Of a DNA stretch of 64,000 nucleotides, positions 1 to 11,033 are shown piece by piece. The notes under the pieces were generated by a model that ran no database searches, was not told where the DNA came from, and worked only from the letters and a program-made list of their open reading frames with translations. The number at the start of each line of letters is the position of its first letter. The stretch's first letter is position 1. This DNA comes from Cordia subcordata (taxonomy: Eukaryota > Streptophyta > Magnoliopsida > Boraginales > Cordiaceae): contig JAPTOF010000005.1 of the NCBI GenBank assembly GCA_028554755.1, positions 2,318,501 to 2,382,500 on the forward strand, given 5' to 3'. The position numbers were made by a program, and so were the translations under genes.

Positions 1-1901
1 GTGAACGATGCTCTCTATACTGCTGCAATGGCTGCATCAGAGACGCATCAGGCAACTCCCATACTACTCTCTGCTGTATGAGATACCTGTACTATGTGCG
101 TCGGATTGCACTCTCGCCATGCAGTTGCATAAACTGCAAGTGTCACATCACATGTTCCATGGACTGTGCATCGCTGCGAAGGTCCTCTTACTCATATCAC
201 TGCAGTAGATCACGGGAATGGTAGACCACATGCTATATAACTGACGCTTGGAGGAAAGCATAACATATTGTGGTTAATTTCAAATAATAGTCCACAGTTT
301 TCATTAAGGAAAAAAATGAGTACAAAGGTCACTCACCAATGAAGTCTTATCACGTGTAAACGCCACGTAACCATCCCTTCTATGACTTGTACTTCGATGA
401 TCGACATATAATATGGTCACCCGACAGTACCAAGTCATATAAGTCCGGAGTGTTGCTTTCGTCAGCACATCCTCCAACTGTCTGTAGAGAACGTTTTACT
501 GCCAATTCCCCCACGTATCCGCAGCCTGTGTCAGCATAGCTCCCTCAACCTTTTCCTTTCTATCCCTGTGTTTTTCATGAGCAGGCGGATCATAAGGGAC
601 TACCAACCGTAGTCTAAGCTATCATAAGACACGATCCGGACAGTGCCATTCAACAGTATGCCCAAATATCAACTGGATCTGGGCATGCCAAATGTCACTG
701 TCATGAACACAGTATGGTGGTAGGTTGCCCAATATCGTCCTGAACGGCTGCCATATAAACTGTAACCAAAACAAGTACCGGATAGTTAATTACATACATC
801 ACGCACGTGTTCAATAATACAAGATAAGAACTTTTAATAAAGCAACTTAAGTGTACTATACCTCGTTAGGCTGCAAATGGTCTATAACATCCCAACACTC
901 AACCCGCCCTGACTTTTTGGATGCATCTGCCATTTCTTTTTTCACATAAAACATAGCACCCCGTGGAATGCCAGGGAGCTAAAACAGATGCTCAAGATGA
1001 TGCTACTGTGGCTGTAGCCGCTCTCGTGTGGGATGTAGGAGCTAAGGCAGAAAAGCCATAAATCTATCCCATGCAAAAAGCTACAAGCAGTAGACATGTG
1101 TTATGTTATAATAACGCTTGTTATAATGAAGTTAACATTCATAAAATCTAAACATAACTACATGATGCAAAACAATACCTGGACCAGTGTCACAGCTACG
1201 CATACGCCCATAAACTAACAGAAGGAGGCACGGTTCAAATATGCTAGTATAGCCACGCCATAGTTGTCCTGCCGGATCCGCTCAAAGTCTGCCAAATGGA
1301 TCAACCAGGCCAAATTACCCTTACACATACTTGTGTTCGCAAACCGATGATAGCAAATCACGAGAAATATCCACAGCCGTGCCCGCTACGACTCTTAGTA
1401 TTGAGTGGGGTTATCCGGAATACTCTGCATCACAAACCTATCCTGTAGCTGGACGAAATTTATCGAGTTCCCCAAAATGTCAATACAGCCGGTACCATCA
1501 TTCGCAATTGCATCTGCATCCCTCAAGCGTGGGGTCGTATCAAGTACCAAAAAAGATGTACCAGTCACAAGAAGACCCCAATAGATAGCTACATCCTGCA
1601 GGGTGATGGTAGCCTCCCCTATAGCTAAATGAAATGTGTGGTTCTCTGGGCACCACCTCTCAATCATGGCAGTAATCAACCCGCGGTTAAGCTGATGGTG
1701 GTAGGATTTATAACACCCATAGAATCCCGTCTTGAACAACTGCTGCTGTACCAATGGGTGCTCTGGATCATTAAACAAAGGCCGATCCAACCTATAGCAT
1801 CTAAAGGTACCCAAATGATATGGATCCTGCAAATATTGCACCCGGTGCTCCATATAGTGGCACATCAACGTAGTGTCTACTGGTGTAGGTCGACTATCCA
1901 T
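1..1901 (-). pseudogene. Plant mobile domain (PMD) protein gene, multi-exon, decayed, runs off left edge
   Basis: The minus-strand frame from the ATG at 1901 is open to a TAA at 1395 and contains ERWCPENHTFHL and GEATITLQDVAIYWGL, the signature of the plant mobile domain (aminotransferase-like, MAIN/MAIL) family. Similarity continues past the stop after a frame change (LAWLIHLADFERIRQDNYG) to a GT donor at 1178. I infer exon 2 at 862-1080, exon 3 at 337-759 (LPPYCVHDSDIWHAQIQ, then VEWHCPDRVL) and exon 4 from 240 to the edge, each bounded by AG/GT. Exons 1-3 have in-frame stops, so it is a pseudogene. PMD genes are often carried by Mutator-like or gypsy elements; I see no terminal repeats here to show that. 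Exon limits are by eye. Confidence 0.8.
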
Positions 1902-1980
1902 AATGAATCCTAAAATAAAAAAAAATAATAACAATTAACTAACTTTACTTTATTCTAAAATTTAAATCTCTAATTTACTA

Positions 1981-1993
1981 AAAAATAATAATG

Positions 1994-2078
<85 letters not shown>

Positions 2079-2215
2079 CATTAACCATATTAATAATTTT
2101 AATATTAAAATAGTAATAATAAGATTAATAATAATAATAATAACAATAATAAAATAATAATAATAATAATCAAAATAATAATAATATTATTAATTTTAAT
2201 TCTAATAATAATGTT
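1981..2215. repeat. AAT/ATA trinucleotide microsatellite, interrupted
   Basis: A nearly pure (AAT)n run fills about 1983-2069, followed by an interrupted, more degenerate AAT/AAATAA tract to about 2215. It lies in a very AT-rich stretch just upstream of the PMD start codon, so it would sit in that gene's promoter or 5' leader. Confidence 0.95.
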
Positions 2216-3018
2216 GAAATTATGTTATAAAACCTAAGTTATAAGTCTAACAACAATTATTGATTCTCTAAACTAACAACAATTAAAATACAAATTGACA
2301 CAAACTAAAATTAACTAATAAACCAAAAATTACACATACTAAAAACAAATTATATAATTTAAAACATTAAATATAATTGCAAAACACAACATAAAATAAA
2401 TAACTTACAAGATAAAGGCTATATCCTTCGCAATGAGGCTGAAAATCTAAAAGATTTCGTCTAGGGTTGGGGGAATTCTTTTGGATTGCAATTGGTGGAA
2501 TGGGAAAAAATGGGCTGCTGGACGAATTTATAGAGCGCAGCTGCACACCAGAAACGCGGGCTGTGTTCTTAGTTTGAATTTTTCCGTTACAAATAATGAT
2601 CCACGTTCTCAGAATGCGCAAACCGCGTTTCGGGAACCAGTTTGGGTCATTTTTGAAAACCTAGCACGAATTAGGTTAGTTTTGCATGGTATTTTAAAAA
2701 TTGGGTCAAAAAAAAAATCCACCTATATTGTGCAACTTACACTATGATTTCTCTTCATGTCCGAAGTCAAGTCCTCAATCTTTTGATTTGTTGTCAAATG
2801 CAACTTTCATTACCTTATTTCTTTGTGAACGGATAATTAGTGAAGGGCAATTACAACCAAGATCCAAACTTTATGGTCTAGAAAGTAAAATACAAAATAC
2901 GTCAGCCTTCTTTTTGTAGACCTTAAAATCTATAATCAGTACCACAGATTTTGAGCATTGCCTATCCTTTCCAAACGTTGCATCAGCATCCTCCACTATT
3001 CAAAGATGAGGAGTTATG
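2216..3018. other. AT-rich non-coding DNA between PMD pseudogene and element J
   Basis: No supported gene. Short open frames on both strands have no recognisable motif. 2240-2400 is very A-rich. 2500-2730 is less AT-biased and may be the old promoter region of the PMD gene. The last ~15 bases flank the outer end of the element J LTR. Confidence 0.6.
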
Positions 3019-3109
3019 TGGTACGGATAATTTCTTCCACCTCAGTAAATAACTTGATTACTTTTGTTAGTAAATAGAAGAGTTGGGATGTCCATCGAGG
3101 TAGACGACG

Positions 3110-3409
3110 GACGTGCTTACCTTAGATATGGCGAACGTGTGCCCCTTGGAGATAACAGCAAATGCGTGCCCCTTGTATGTGATGATAAACACATGCCCTT
3201 TGAAAGTGATGGCAGATGCATGCCCGTTGGAAGTGATGACGGATACGTGCCCTTGCACGGCAAACGTGTGCCCCTTAGAGATGATGGTGGACGTGTGCCC
3301 CTTGGCTAAGGTGGACATGTGTCCTTTGGACAAGGCAGACACGTGCCTCTTGGAGGTAACCATAGATGCGTGCCCCTTGACAAGGCGAACAAGTGCCCCT
3401 TAGAGGTGA
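3110..3409. repeat. Minisatellite array 1 in J 3' LTR (27/24-bp units)
   Basis: Degenerate tandem units anchored on TGCCCCTTGGAG, mostly 27 or 24 bases long and so mostly whole codons. Several frames stay open because the unit lacks stops; one plus frame reads CPLEV.. and a minus frame reads SKGHASA.. repeatedly. I treat these as repeat-driven open frames, not genes. Confidence 0.9.
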
Positions 3410-3490
3410 GGGTACCGCATAATTCCTTCCATCTTAGTAGATAACTTAATTACTTTTGTTGGTCAATGAAGGAGTTACGATGTCCTTAGG

Positions 3491-4080
3491 GGTAAATGGC
3501 GAATGCACTTACCTTATATATTGCAAACGCATACCTCATGGACATGACGGCGAATGCGTGCCCTTTGGAAGTGACGGCAGATGCGTGCCCCTTCGGTATG
3601 GCGGACGTGTGCCCCTTGTGAGATGATGGCGAATGCGTGCCCTTTGGAAGTGACAGAAGACACGTGCCCCTTCGATATAGTGGACATGTGCCCCCTGGAG
3701 GTGATGGGGAACGCCTGCCTCTTGGGTACTATGGATGGATGCCTCTCGAAGGTGATGATAGACGCGTGCCCCATAGGCAATGCGAACGTATGCCCCTTGG
3801 AGGTGATAGTAGATGCCTGCCTCTTTGGCAAGGCAGACGCGTGCCCGTCGAAGGTGATAGTAGACGCGTGCCCCTTAGGCAAGGCGAACGCGTACCCCTT
3901 GGAGGTGACGACTGATGCATGCCCCTTAAGGTGACAGTGGACGCGTGCCTCTCAAAGGTGACGGCGGACGCGTGCCCTTCGAAGGTGACGGCAGACGCGT
4001 GCCCTTCGGAGGTGATGGCGGACACGTGCCCCTCGGAGGTGACGGCGGACGCATGCCCCTCGGAGGTGGCGGTGGATCCA
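3491..4080. repeat. Minisatellite array 2 in J 3' LTR: 27/24-bp dimers
   Basis: About 21 units. In the left half they alternate 27 and 24 bases (an A-B dimer of 51). In the right half (about 3905-4080) they become nearly uniform 27-mers with GAGGTGACGGCGGAC as the core, as if recently homogenised. Single units of 28 and 26 bases break the codon phase. Confidence 0.92.
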
Positions 4081-4676
4081 TGAGTTAAGGGTCCGCCTAT
4101 ACGTGTAGGAGTAACGGGTGCATCAATCTCCCAATCGCAAATTTAAGGAGTAAAAGGTGGACGGAAGAGCTGAGGGTTCGCCTATATGCGCGTGAGTGAT
4201 AGGTCCACCTTCTTACAAGAGGAGAAACACACAGGGCTTTCCCCTCGTTGCACCTCCGATGCCTATGTTAGTAGAAGATTCAAAGGTCTTGATATGAAGA
4301 TTTGAAGATTGACATGAACTTGCATTTAAATATATGAAGATGCTCTTAAATACTTAGAGAGGATTGGAAGAATTCATTTATTTGTCTTGGAATGAAGCTT
4401 GGTATTTATAAGCAATGGTGCTCAAAACCCAAGGTTACCCATAAATGGTATACTGATTAGGTTTCATTTTGGCATGACGTGGAATCTTTAACCATTTTAG
4501 GGGAGAGAGACTTGTTGATCCCTTGAAGAAGAAAGGCACTGGACCCTTAGTTAATGGGTCCACCCTGGGCACCTTCGATCGAACCTGTGGGCTATGAGTC
4601 CGCCCCTCCTGTCTAACATGGGCTGTTGCCTCCACGTGTTATAATCCGGTTGGAAGGGCAATTTTTACCCCTATCA

Positions 4677-4690
4677 ACTACCCCCTTTTT
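4677..4690 (-). other. Element J polypurine tract
   Basis: On the minus strand this reads AAAAAGGGGGTAGT and lies directly before the LTR start TGATAGGGG. It is the expected plus-strand primer position for a minus-oriented LTR element and the best evidence for J's orientation. Confidence 0.75.
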
Positions 4691-6634
4691 GGTTTCTATA
4701 CGATCTTCTTGATATCGTGTAAGGACCAAAAACTTTCTCCTTAGTTTTTGTGTTGATTTTCGCGTCATGACTCTTTTTGAAGTGTCTTCACCACGTCGTA
4801 AATAGCACTCAAAATTGTTTGAGAACTTATAGGTCTCTTATGCTTTTAACCAAGCTGCTTGTTTTCAAACTTGTTTGTAGGCTTATTCGCATTGCAGCTT
4901 GATGTGAATCATTTTGTGCTTGCTTTGTTTTTATTCACACTTCTTAATCTTGAGAAGACAACTTGTAGGGGGTCCGCCCTTCTTCATGGACTTCTCCTGT
5001 ACTCCTATACATTTTTCTTTCACTTATGCTTAGAAGAAGAACTTTATCTGACTTTGTAACTTCATTTTTTGCATCTTTTCCTTTAAGCATACGCCAGACG
5101 TGAGGGTCCGCCACATGCTTCATTTCTTTTACTTCTTCAAAACCCCCTTTTTTCCTATCACAAGTTTTCTCCTTAGGGCTTTCCATTTACCGTAAATAGT
5201 GCCCCCATTTTGCGTGGTTGGGGGGGTTTTGAAACCCATTTCATTTTCTTCACTTAGCGAAGTTAAAACACCCAATTATATATGTATGAGCCTCGGCGCA
5301 GAGACAACTCCTTACTTTCCATGTTGCAATCAATAACTTCAACTTATCTCTGACCTTATAAATATTTTCGAAGCGTGCGACAACAGGTCCATGCACGTAT
5401 TCATCTTAGTTTATGTGCCACCCAAAACACAAGTGAGTCGGTTGTGCTTAACTCGGAGACCCATTTTAAGCTTTTCAGGCACGTGTTGCTCCTTGTACTA
5501 TGATCGGCCTTCCTTCCCAAGTTAGAACTTCGTCCAAAGCTTCATTACTCGGTTGCTCTTGGAAACTTATAGCTGATTGGGAATCTCTTTTCTCACGACC
5601 CATAATCTTATGCTAGAAGCAAATCAATCAAAACCATATTCTTACCTTTTGTGTGATTCAAGGTAAGTTTTGTTGCTTTACAACTTTCCTTTTGCTTTTT
5701 CTCTTTTCTAGCGGTTGCACCATGTTGATATCCGTCCCACTATTTGTTCTCTTTCGAGCCATTTCAGAACCATTGTTCTGTGCCATACTTTCGGCACTTG
5801 TGTATTTGCGATGTTCTATATTTTTCCAAGCTTTTCAGAAGCTTTCACCATATGCTGGCTTAAAATTGCCTTTGCTCTAGCCTTTTTAGCCTTTTAGTCT
5901 CCTTCCCTTTGCATTAACAAGATATAGCTTTCACTTTTTCCTTTATTGTTGTTTACGCACCTCTTTTATTCTTTTTCTTCCTTGAATTGGTAGCAAGGCA
6001 CGAGAGTCCGCTCCCTCTTGCTTGTCTCTTTTTATTTTCATTCAAAAATACCTCAATAGGTTGCAACTAAATACTTCATGCCAATTTTAGATTAAGCGAG
6101 CATCTGATGGACATCTCTAGCCTTCACCAAGCTTCTTACTTTTTTCCTCTCTTCCATGGCATCCTGAGGAACTTGGACTCATTATTTTTATGTGCAATAC
6201 TGATCCAACAAATGCAAAATGGTCCATCACATTTTCAACCAATTTGCTTGGCTCTCTAATTCTCTGCAGGCTATCAACTATGCAACTCAAAGTGAATATT
6301 TAATGCTTGACTTGTGCTCTACTTCTATTATTGGGTTGACGCTTGGCATATGGGTCCGCCCCCTAATGCATGCTCTTTCTTCTTGTTGGACCCATAGCTT
6401 GGGGTCTACCTTACATCCCCTCTTTATCCATATCATAGCAAAGTATAAGAGTTTGCTTTATCCTTTTATCATGCCCAGGTTTCGCTTCATCAACATGTAC
6501 TTCTCGTAGTCAAATATGCATGGTCTGCATGCCTACTTCCTTTCTTATTCTTTCATTGATTTTATAATTTGTCTTCTTCATTCATCATCAAGGATCTCAA
6601 GCGGGTGATTCCTTAATCCTTTCACACCCACCAC

Positions 6635-7915
6635 TCAAATAGGCATGCAAAAGATGATCGTACTGAGTCGTGCAGCTTTGCACCTATTTTTCTCTTGGAA
6701 CAAAGCCACATAGATGGATCTTTCTTGAATGATGCTTTCACATGTCTGCTTCCTCACTATTCGCCCAGACAAGTCCACGATGCATCCACCTTCATTTTTC
6801 ATTTTTTGGATCCAACACAAAGCTGAAGGGTCCACTTTTCTTGCTCTTTTGTTCATGGTGAATGCGTGGTCGATGAATTTTGTTCTAAAGTCCTTGCAAG
6901 TTATTATGGATGCCAAAGTTGCATAAGCAATCACTAATACAAGAGCCAGAGATAAAATGCTAGCTTTCACTAATGAGTTACTTGCGAAACCTCGGAAACT
7001 CAATGAGTAGCCAGAGCAATAGTAAGTAAAAAAAGCGTATCAGAACGTGATTCCCAGAAGAGCTTAGGGTCTGCCTCTCCCTCATTTTTATCTCCTTCGT
7101 CCTAACTGGGTCTTTGAACCTATTTAGTTATAGATTTAACCAAGACAAGTGAATGGGCTTAGTTTCAAGTATTTTGTGAGGTACTAGCTCTTCTTTTGGT
7201 TTGATTGCATGTTTTTGCATACTACCCATATTTATGCTAAGATTTGCTTTGAAGAAAAATTTGAAAAGACATCCTATTATTTTCATTTTTTAAAGCAAGT
7301 CTCCATTACTTAATCGAGGCCCTATTGATATCGGGATAAAGCTGAGTGTTCCAGCCATTAAGGGTAGATAGCACTTCAAAAGGTCCAATGATGTATGGTT
7401 TATATTTCGAGAGCCAACGGTGTATGGGCCTTACGGGGGTCCGCTCTCTTAAGCTCTTTCGGCTTACTACTTGACTATTCTCTGTGCTGGAGTTAACAAG
7501 GCACCTTTGGCCCTTTTGAAAAAAAAAATTTAGCTTCAACTTTAGTCTTACTTCTTAGATCTTTATATTCTTTCTCTGTGATGTCATCATTTGACAGTAT
7601 ACTCATGTCAATTTCTTTTGGCATTTTTGACACTAGAAGAATCACCTCGGCATTTTCTGCATCAATATAAGCATTTTTTCATGCCTCATCTCCTAGTGGT
7701 TCAGATTCCTTGCATAGCTTGTGTAGTGAACTTAGCTTCAAGTAAGAAAGCTTAATATTTTCAGCAACAATTGCAGCAAATTTACTTTGAGTCACACTGA
7801 ATGCGCCCTCAGACTGAGGGGATCCTTTCTCCATTTTATGTATCATTTGCCTTCTACAAGCCACCAGTCTATCGGGTTGCGTCCACTTTTGACTTAGAAA
7901 GAACTGAGAAACCAT
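6635..7915 (-). pseudogene. Unrecognised coding-like remnants inside J
   Basis: Three minus-strand open stretches (7679-7915, 7306-7539, 6635-7003) lie in different frames and together look like one decayed coding region. The middle one contains PIHRWLSKYKPYIIGPFEVL followed by LNGWNTQLYPDI, loosely like the C-terminal strand of a gypsy integrase, but not closely enough to call. The third has a hydrophobic stretch near its N terminus (SILSLALVLVIAYATLASII). I do not recognise the family. They may be chance frames. Confidence 0.25.
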
Positions 7916-9069
7916 ATGAGAGACATTGAACCCTACCCAACAAATAACTTTTTACATTATCTTTTCTTTCTTGTATTAAAAGATTGCTTCCTCTTCACAA
8001 GGTGCACCATGAATAGGACATAACGGCCAGGATGCCTGGAGCTTTAGCATAAATGAAAGTTGAGGAAGAGTAGAACTAATTGGATGGCTCTCTTTCAATT
8101 CCCTAGTAGCAGCTAGCACTTTCTCTAACAGACCAAGCAAGGTAACACCTTGCTACTTGCGTGCTTGATAGACGTCATGCTTGAAGTTCCACTTGTGCGG
8201 CTTTTTCCCTCTTGATAGGCCAATCCCATTAGGGGTTCTCCACTTGTCCATGTTGCTCCTAGATGAAAGCATAACCCGTGAAATCTGCCTATTTTGCATT
8301 GTTTGGATGCTCTTTACTAAGTTCTTTCTTTCTCCTGCATGGTTAACTTGGGTATATGAGTTAATGCCGTAGCATTTTGTCATGAGCTATTGCAACACCC
8401 ATGGGTACGGGCGGACCTGGCTTTAGTGCATTGTCTGATGCCTGCTTTAGGTAAGCTTCAAAGGATTTTGTATGACTTAATCAGATATGCGGGCCATCCC
8501 CTTTCCTCTGATCAAGCATTGATCTACACACTGCTTTCTTTCTCTTTGATCTAGTGATGTCTTTCTAATAGATGGATGTAATGTATAAGGTCTATCCGTG
8601 GTCTATCCCTTTTTGCTTAAGGATTTTAGGCGCTGCAAACTCCATCAAGCTCTCGGATGCTAAATGAGCATGAACTAGTTTCGCAATGAAATTTTGTGCC
8701 GTAGACGGTATGTTTATGGATTTGTCCCTGAGCTTAAATTCTAGTGTCTAACACCTTTTCTTCCAGGGCTCAATTACAAGATCTTTCTTAAGACTAAGTT
8801 TACACTATAGGGACCTTATCTCCTTAGTTCTAGACATATTTGGGTCCAATCACTTGGCCAAGGTTGTCCACACTTGGTTTTAGTGTGTTACATTGCTCAT
8901 TTTATCCAGCGTTTGCTACATCCCTTCATTTTAGGCTCACTTATGTGCTTGGTTGAACATTTTGTCTTTAGTTTTAGTCACATCCCCTGGTGACCAAGTC
9001 GGGCACATATGTCCAGGTATCTAAGCATGTAATGACATCTGTCCAATACATGCTATGAGTTTATTTGTA

Positions 9070-9218
9070 ATTTGACTCATACGTATCAGAAATAGGTTTG
9101 CTCGCCTTATCCAATGTTTACCACATCCTCAATTTTCGAGGTTAGTTTATGCACCGAGGCTTATCCTTCATCTTTAGATACGTGACATATAAGTTGGTTT
9201 ACAATTTGACTCATACAT
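9070..9218. repeat. ~130-bp tandem repeat unit, left of element B
   Basis: The stretch from GTTTGCTCGCCTTATCCAATG through TCATCTTTAGATACGTG recurs at 36825-36925 on the other side of B with modest divergence, and a weaker copy lies at about 8896-8975. Because B inserted between copies, at least two tandem units were present in J before B arrived. Confidence 0.7.
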
Positions 9219-9234
9219 TGTTAAGATTAGTATG
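9219..9234 (+). repeat. Element B 5' LTR, first 16 bases
   Basis: TGTTAAGATTAGTATG matches the start of the 3' LTR (TGTTAGGATCAGTATG at 34805). Element A inserted here and duplicated GTATG. Confidence 0.93.
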
Positions 9235-9539
9235 TGATGAGTTGTGATTTGGTGTGTGTTTGCATCGCCATTTACTTATACTTTAGAAGTGTTGAATGCT
9301 TATAATGATGCATTAGTGTAGTACTTTTGATAGGAATAGGCTTAAGTGTGAATAAATGTGCATATTGAGTTTAAGAGATAAAATGCTATACTAATAGCTT
9401 ATTTTCAATGTTTCAGGTGACTTTGGGTTAAGATAAAGATTGAATAATGAAAGGTGAAGATAGGTCATGCACGGGTCTAAGGGAGAAGACTAAAGGCCAA
9501 AATGACGAAAAATTGGATGAAGGAAGTCAGTCGGACGCT

Positions 9540-9700
9540 AAGGAAGTAGGTCGATCGGCCACTCCAGAGAGCTTCGTCGAAAAGCCGGACGACCCCCCCT
9601 TCAAGAGCCGGTCGACCTAGCGACCGGCTAGGTCGACCGGCCACTCCAGAGAGCCCTTGAAGAAAGCCGGTCGAGTACTCCAGAGGCCGGTCGACCGTCG
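9540..9700 (+). promoter_or_regulatory. U3 GGTCGACC palindrome cluster, element A 5' LTR
   Basis: Repeated CCGGTCGACC/GGTCGA and CACTCCAGAGAGC motifs, strongly CpG-rich against an AT-rich LTR and ending just before the TATA box. The layout suggests enhancer or repressor binding sites; that function is inferred. The 3' LTR copy (18617-18877) is rearranged and longer. Confidence 0.6.
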
Positions 9701-9706
9701 CGAATC

Positions 9707-9714
9707 TATAAATA
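9707..9714 (+). promoter_or_regulatory. TATA box, element A 5' LTR
   Basis: TATAAATA immediately after the GC-rich palindromes, about 470 bases into the LTR. The copy in the 3' LTR is at 18880-18887. Transcription would start near 9740, placing the LTR hairpins in the RNA. Confidence 0.7.
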
Positions 9715-10033
9715 AAGCCTGATGCGGAGCAGAAAAGAGGGGAGTTTTTACACATTCTTCACACCTATTCTCACACACACTTAACCCTATTCCCTAGCCG
9801 GCTCACACACCCTTTTCACATATTTTTCACGAAGAACCAAGCTTCGTTGGAGATTCAAACGCTTTGGAATCGAGATTGTTTACAAGCTGTGTTCTAAAGT
9901 CGCTAGGATGAAAGGGGAGTTTCGTTATATCTCTTTCATTCTATTTTCTATTATGTCTGAGTAGGCTTGTATAGGGTGATAAAACTTATGTAATGGGTTA
10001 ATTTTATACTCTTACGATATGGGATATGATGGC

Positions 10034-10071
<38 letters not shown>

Positions 10072-11016
10072 TTGATTTGTTTTGTTTAATTGGGTGTTCT
10101 TTCATTCATGTCTATGTGTTTGATAGAATACTTAGATGAGTACATATATATTAATTGAAGTTTGTTTGTTACTAAACACATCTAATCCATGCTGTACTCA
10201 TGTCTATGTGTTTATACATGGATGTTATGAAGTGGGTAGTGCTTTTATTCATGTCTATATGCGTATTTGCATGCCTAGTAACAAGCATAATTTCAATATC
10301 ACATGTGTATGAATGTTAGTCAAATCCTGCCGTAGTGATCTTAGAATGACGGAGTATAATTTAGGGCTAATCTAGGTCGAGTTTCCTTTGGCTTTAAATC
10401 CAGCCAATAGGTTTCAGGATAGATTTAGTCGACCTTAGCAACACTAGGTCTTGGCTTTAAACCCAGCAACGGTTTAGGTACTACGGTAGGTTCATTCTAA
10501 GCCACCTAGGAAGTTAGTTAGTCCCTCTTGAGGCCCTAGGTCATAAGGACCACGCCGTAGCTCTAGGAGACGTCGCCTAGGGACGGACCCGTACCGAGTC
10601 CTAGGGGGAAATCAGGACACTAACTAACAACCTAGTTAAGAGCACTTTTGATAGTTAGCCATCATCCCTTAATCCCATAGCATTTGAGTATGGAGTTACC
10701 CATTCATAAGTCCAAGTCACCCTAATCCCTTTCCAATTGTTAGTTTCTTCTTAATCAACCTGCGTCCCTTTTTGGTTTTTATTCATAGTTTAGTTTTCTT
10801 TCATTTACTTAGAGCTCCCGACAATCCAAACCTTCACAAGAAAAAGTACACTTAGTTTAGATCTTTCTTTTTAGCTCTTTTAGGACACCAAGCATAGGAT
10901 ACATCCACGATATTCACGCCTCACGTGGTTCGACACCCGCACTCGTAAACACCGTATTGCACGATCAGACGCTATGGTCTTTTAAAACTTGCACTCGTAA
11001 GAAGACATCAAGTTTT

Positions 11017-11033
11017 TGGCGCCGTTGCCGGGA
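11017..11033 (+). other. Element A primer binding site (tRNA-Asp type)
   Basis: TGGCGCCGTTGCCGGGA six bases after the LTR end, complementary to the 3' end expected for plant tRNA-Asp, as in Athila elements. Confidence 0.88.

Larger units (their letters stand above)
3019..4676 (-). repeat. Element J 3' LTR with internal minisatellites
   Basis: Matches the other J LTR over its length: terminal ~80 bp, array, copy of the terminal ~80 bp, second array, then unique sequence ending (plus strand) in ACCCCTATCA. Relative to the 5' LTR it lacks about 140 bp (38512-38655 there). The minus-strand start TGATAGGGGTAAAAATTGCC abuts a polypurine tract. Confidence 0.75.
4691..9218 (-). other. Element J internal region (3' part), no recognisable pol
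   Basis: No reverse transcriptase, integrase or protease motif found on either strand. A short box GGGTCCGCC and close variants recur (4970, 5104, 6004, 6352, 7438, and 4089 and 4596 in the LTR). The stretch 8846-9218 holds degenerate ~130-bp tandem units. The internal sequence resumes at 36814 after element B. Confidence 0.55.
9235..11010 (+). repeat. Element A 5' LTR
   Basis: Starts TGATGAGTTG and ends GAAGACATCA. U3 has GC-rich GGTCGACC palindromes (9540-9700) directly before a TATA box (9707-9714). Downstream lie a TA run (10037-10068), two TTGGCT..AGCCAA inverted repeats (10388-10407; 10451-10469, the second missing a base), a conserved box around GGTCATAAGGACCACGCCG (10548), and a terminal TGTGG-TTCGAC-type box near 10925. 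Confidence 0.96.

Noticed and set aside
2742..2760. CACTA-type transposon end (CACTATGATTTC)
   Set aside because: No matching inverted terminal repeat or 3-bp duplication found.
3064..4025. Several long overlapping open frames on both strands (CPLEV.., SKGHAS.., RVPLGGD..)
   Set aside because: They follow from a stop-free 27/24-bp tandem repeat; the arrays lie in an LTR, some units break phase, and there is no start context or non-repeat domain.
5653..5897. Two hydrophobic overlapping frames that look like small membrane proteins
   Set aside because: Arises from a CT-rich stretch; no homologue recognised and no conservation in a second copy.
6635..7003. Membrane protein gene on the minus strand in J
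   Set aside because: One hydrophobic stretch only, no family match, surrounded by non-coding element sequence; kept only as a weak remnant.
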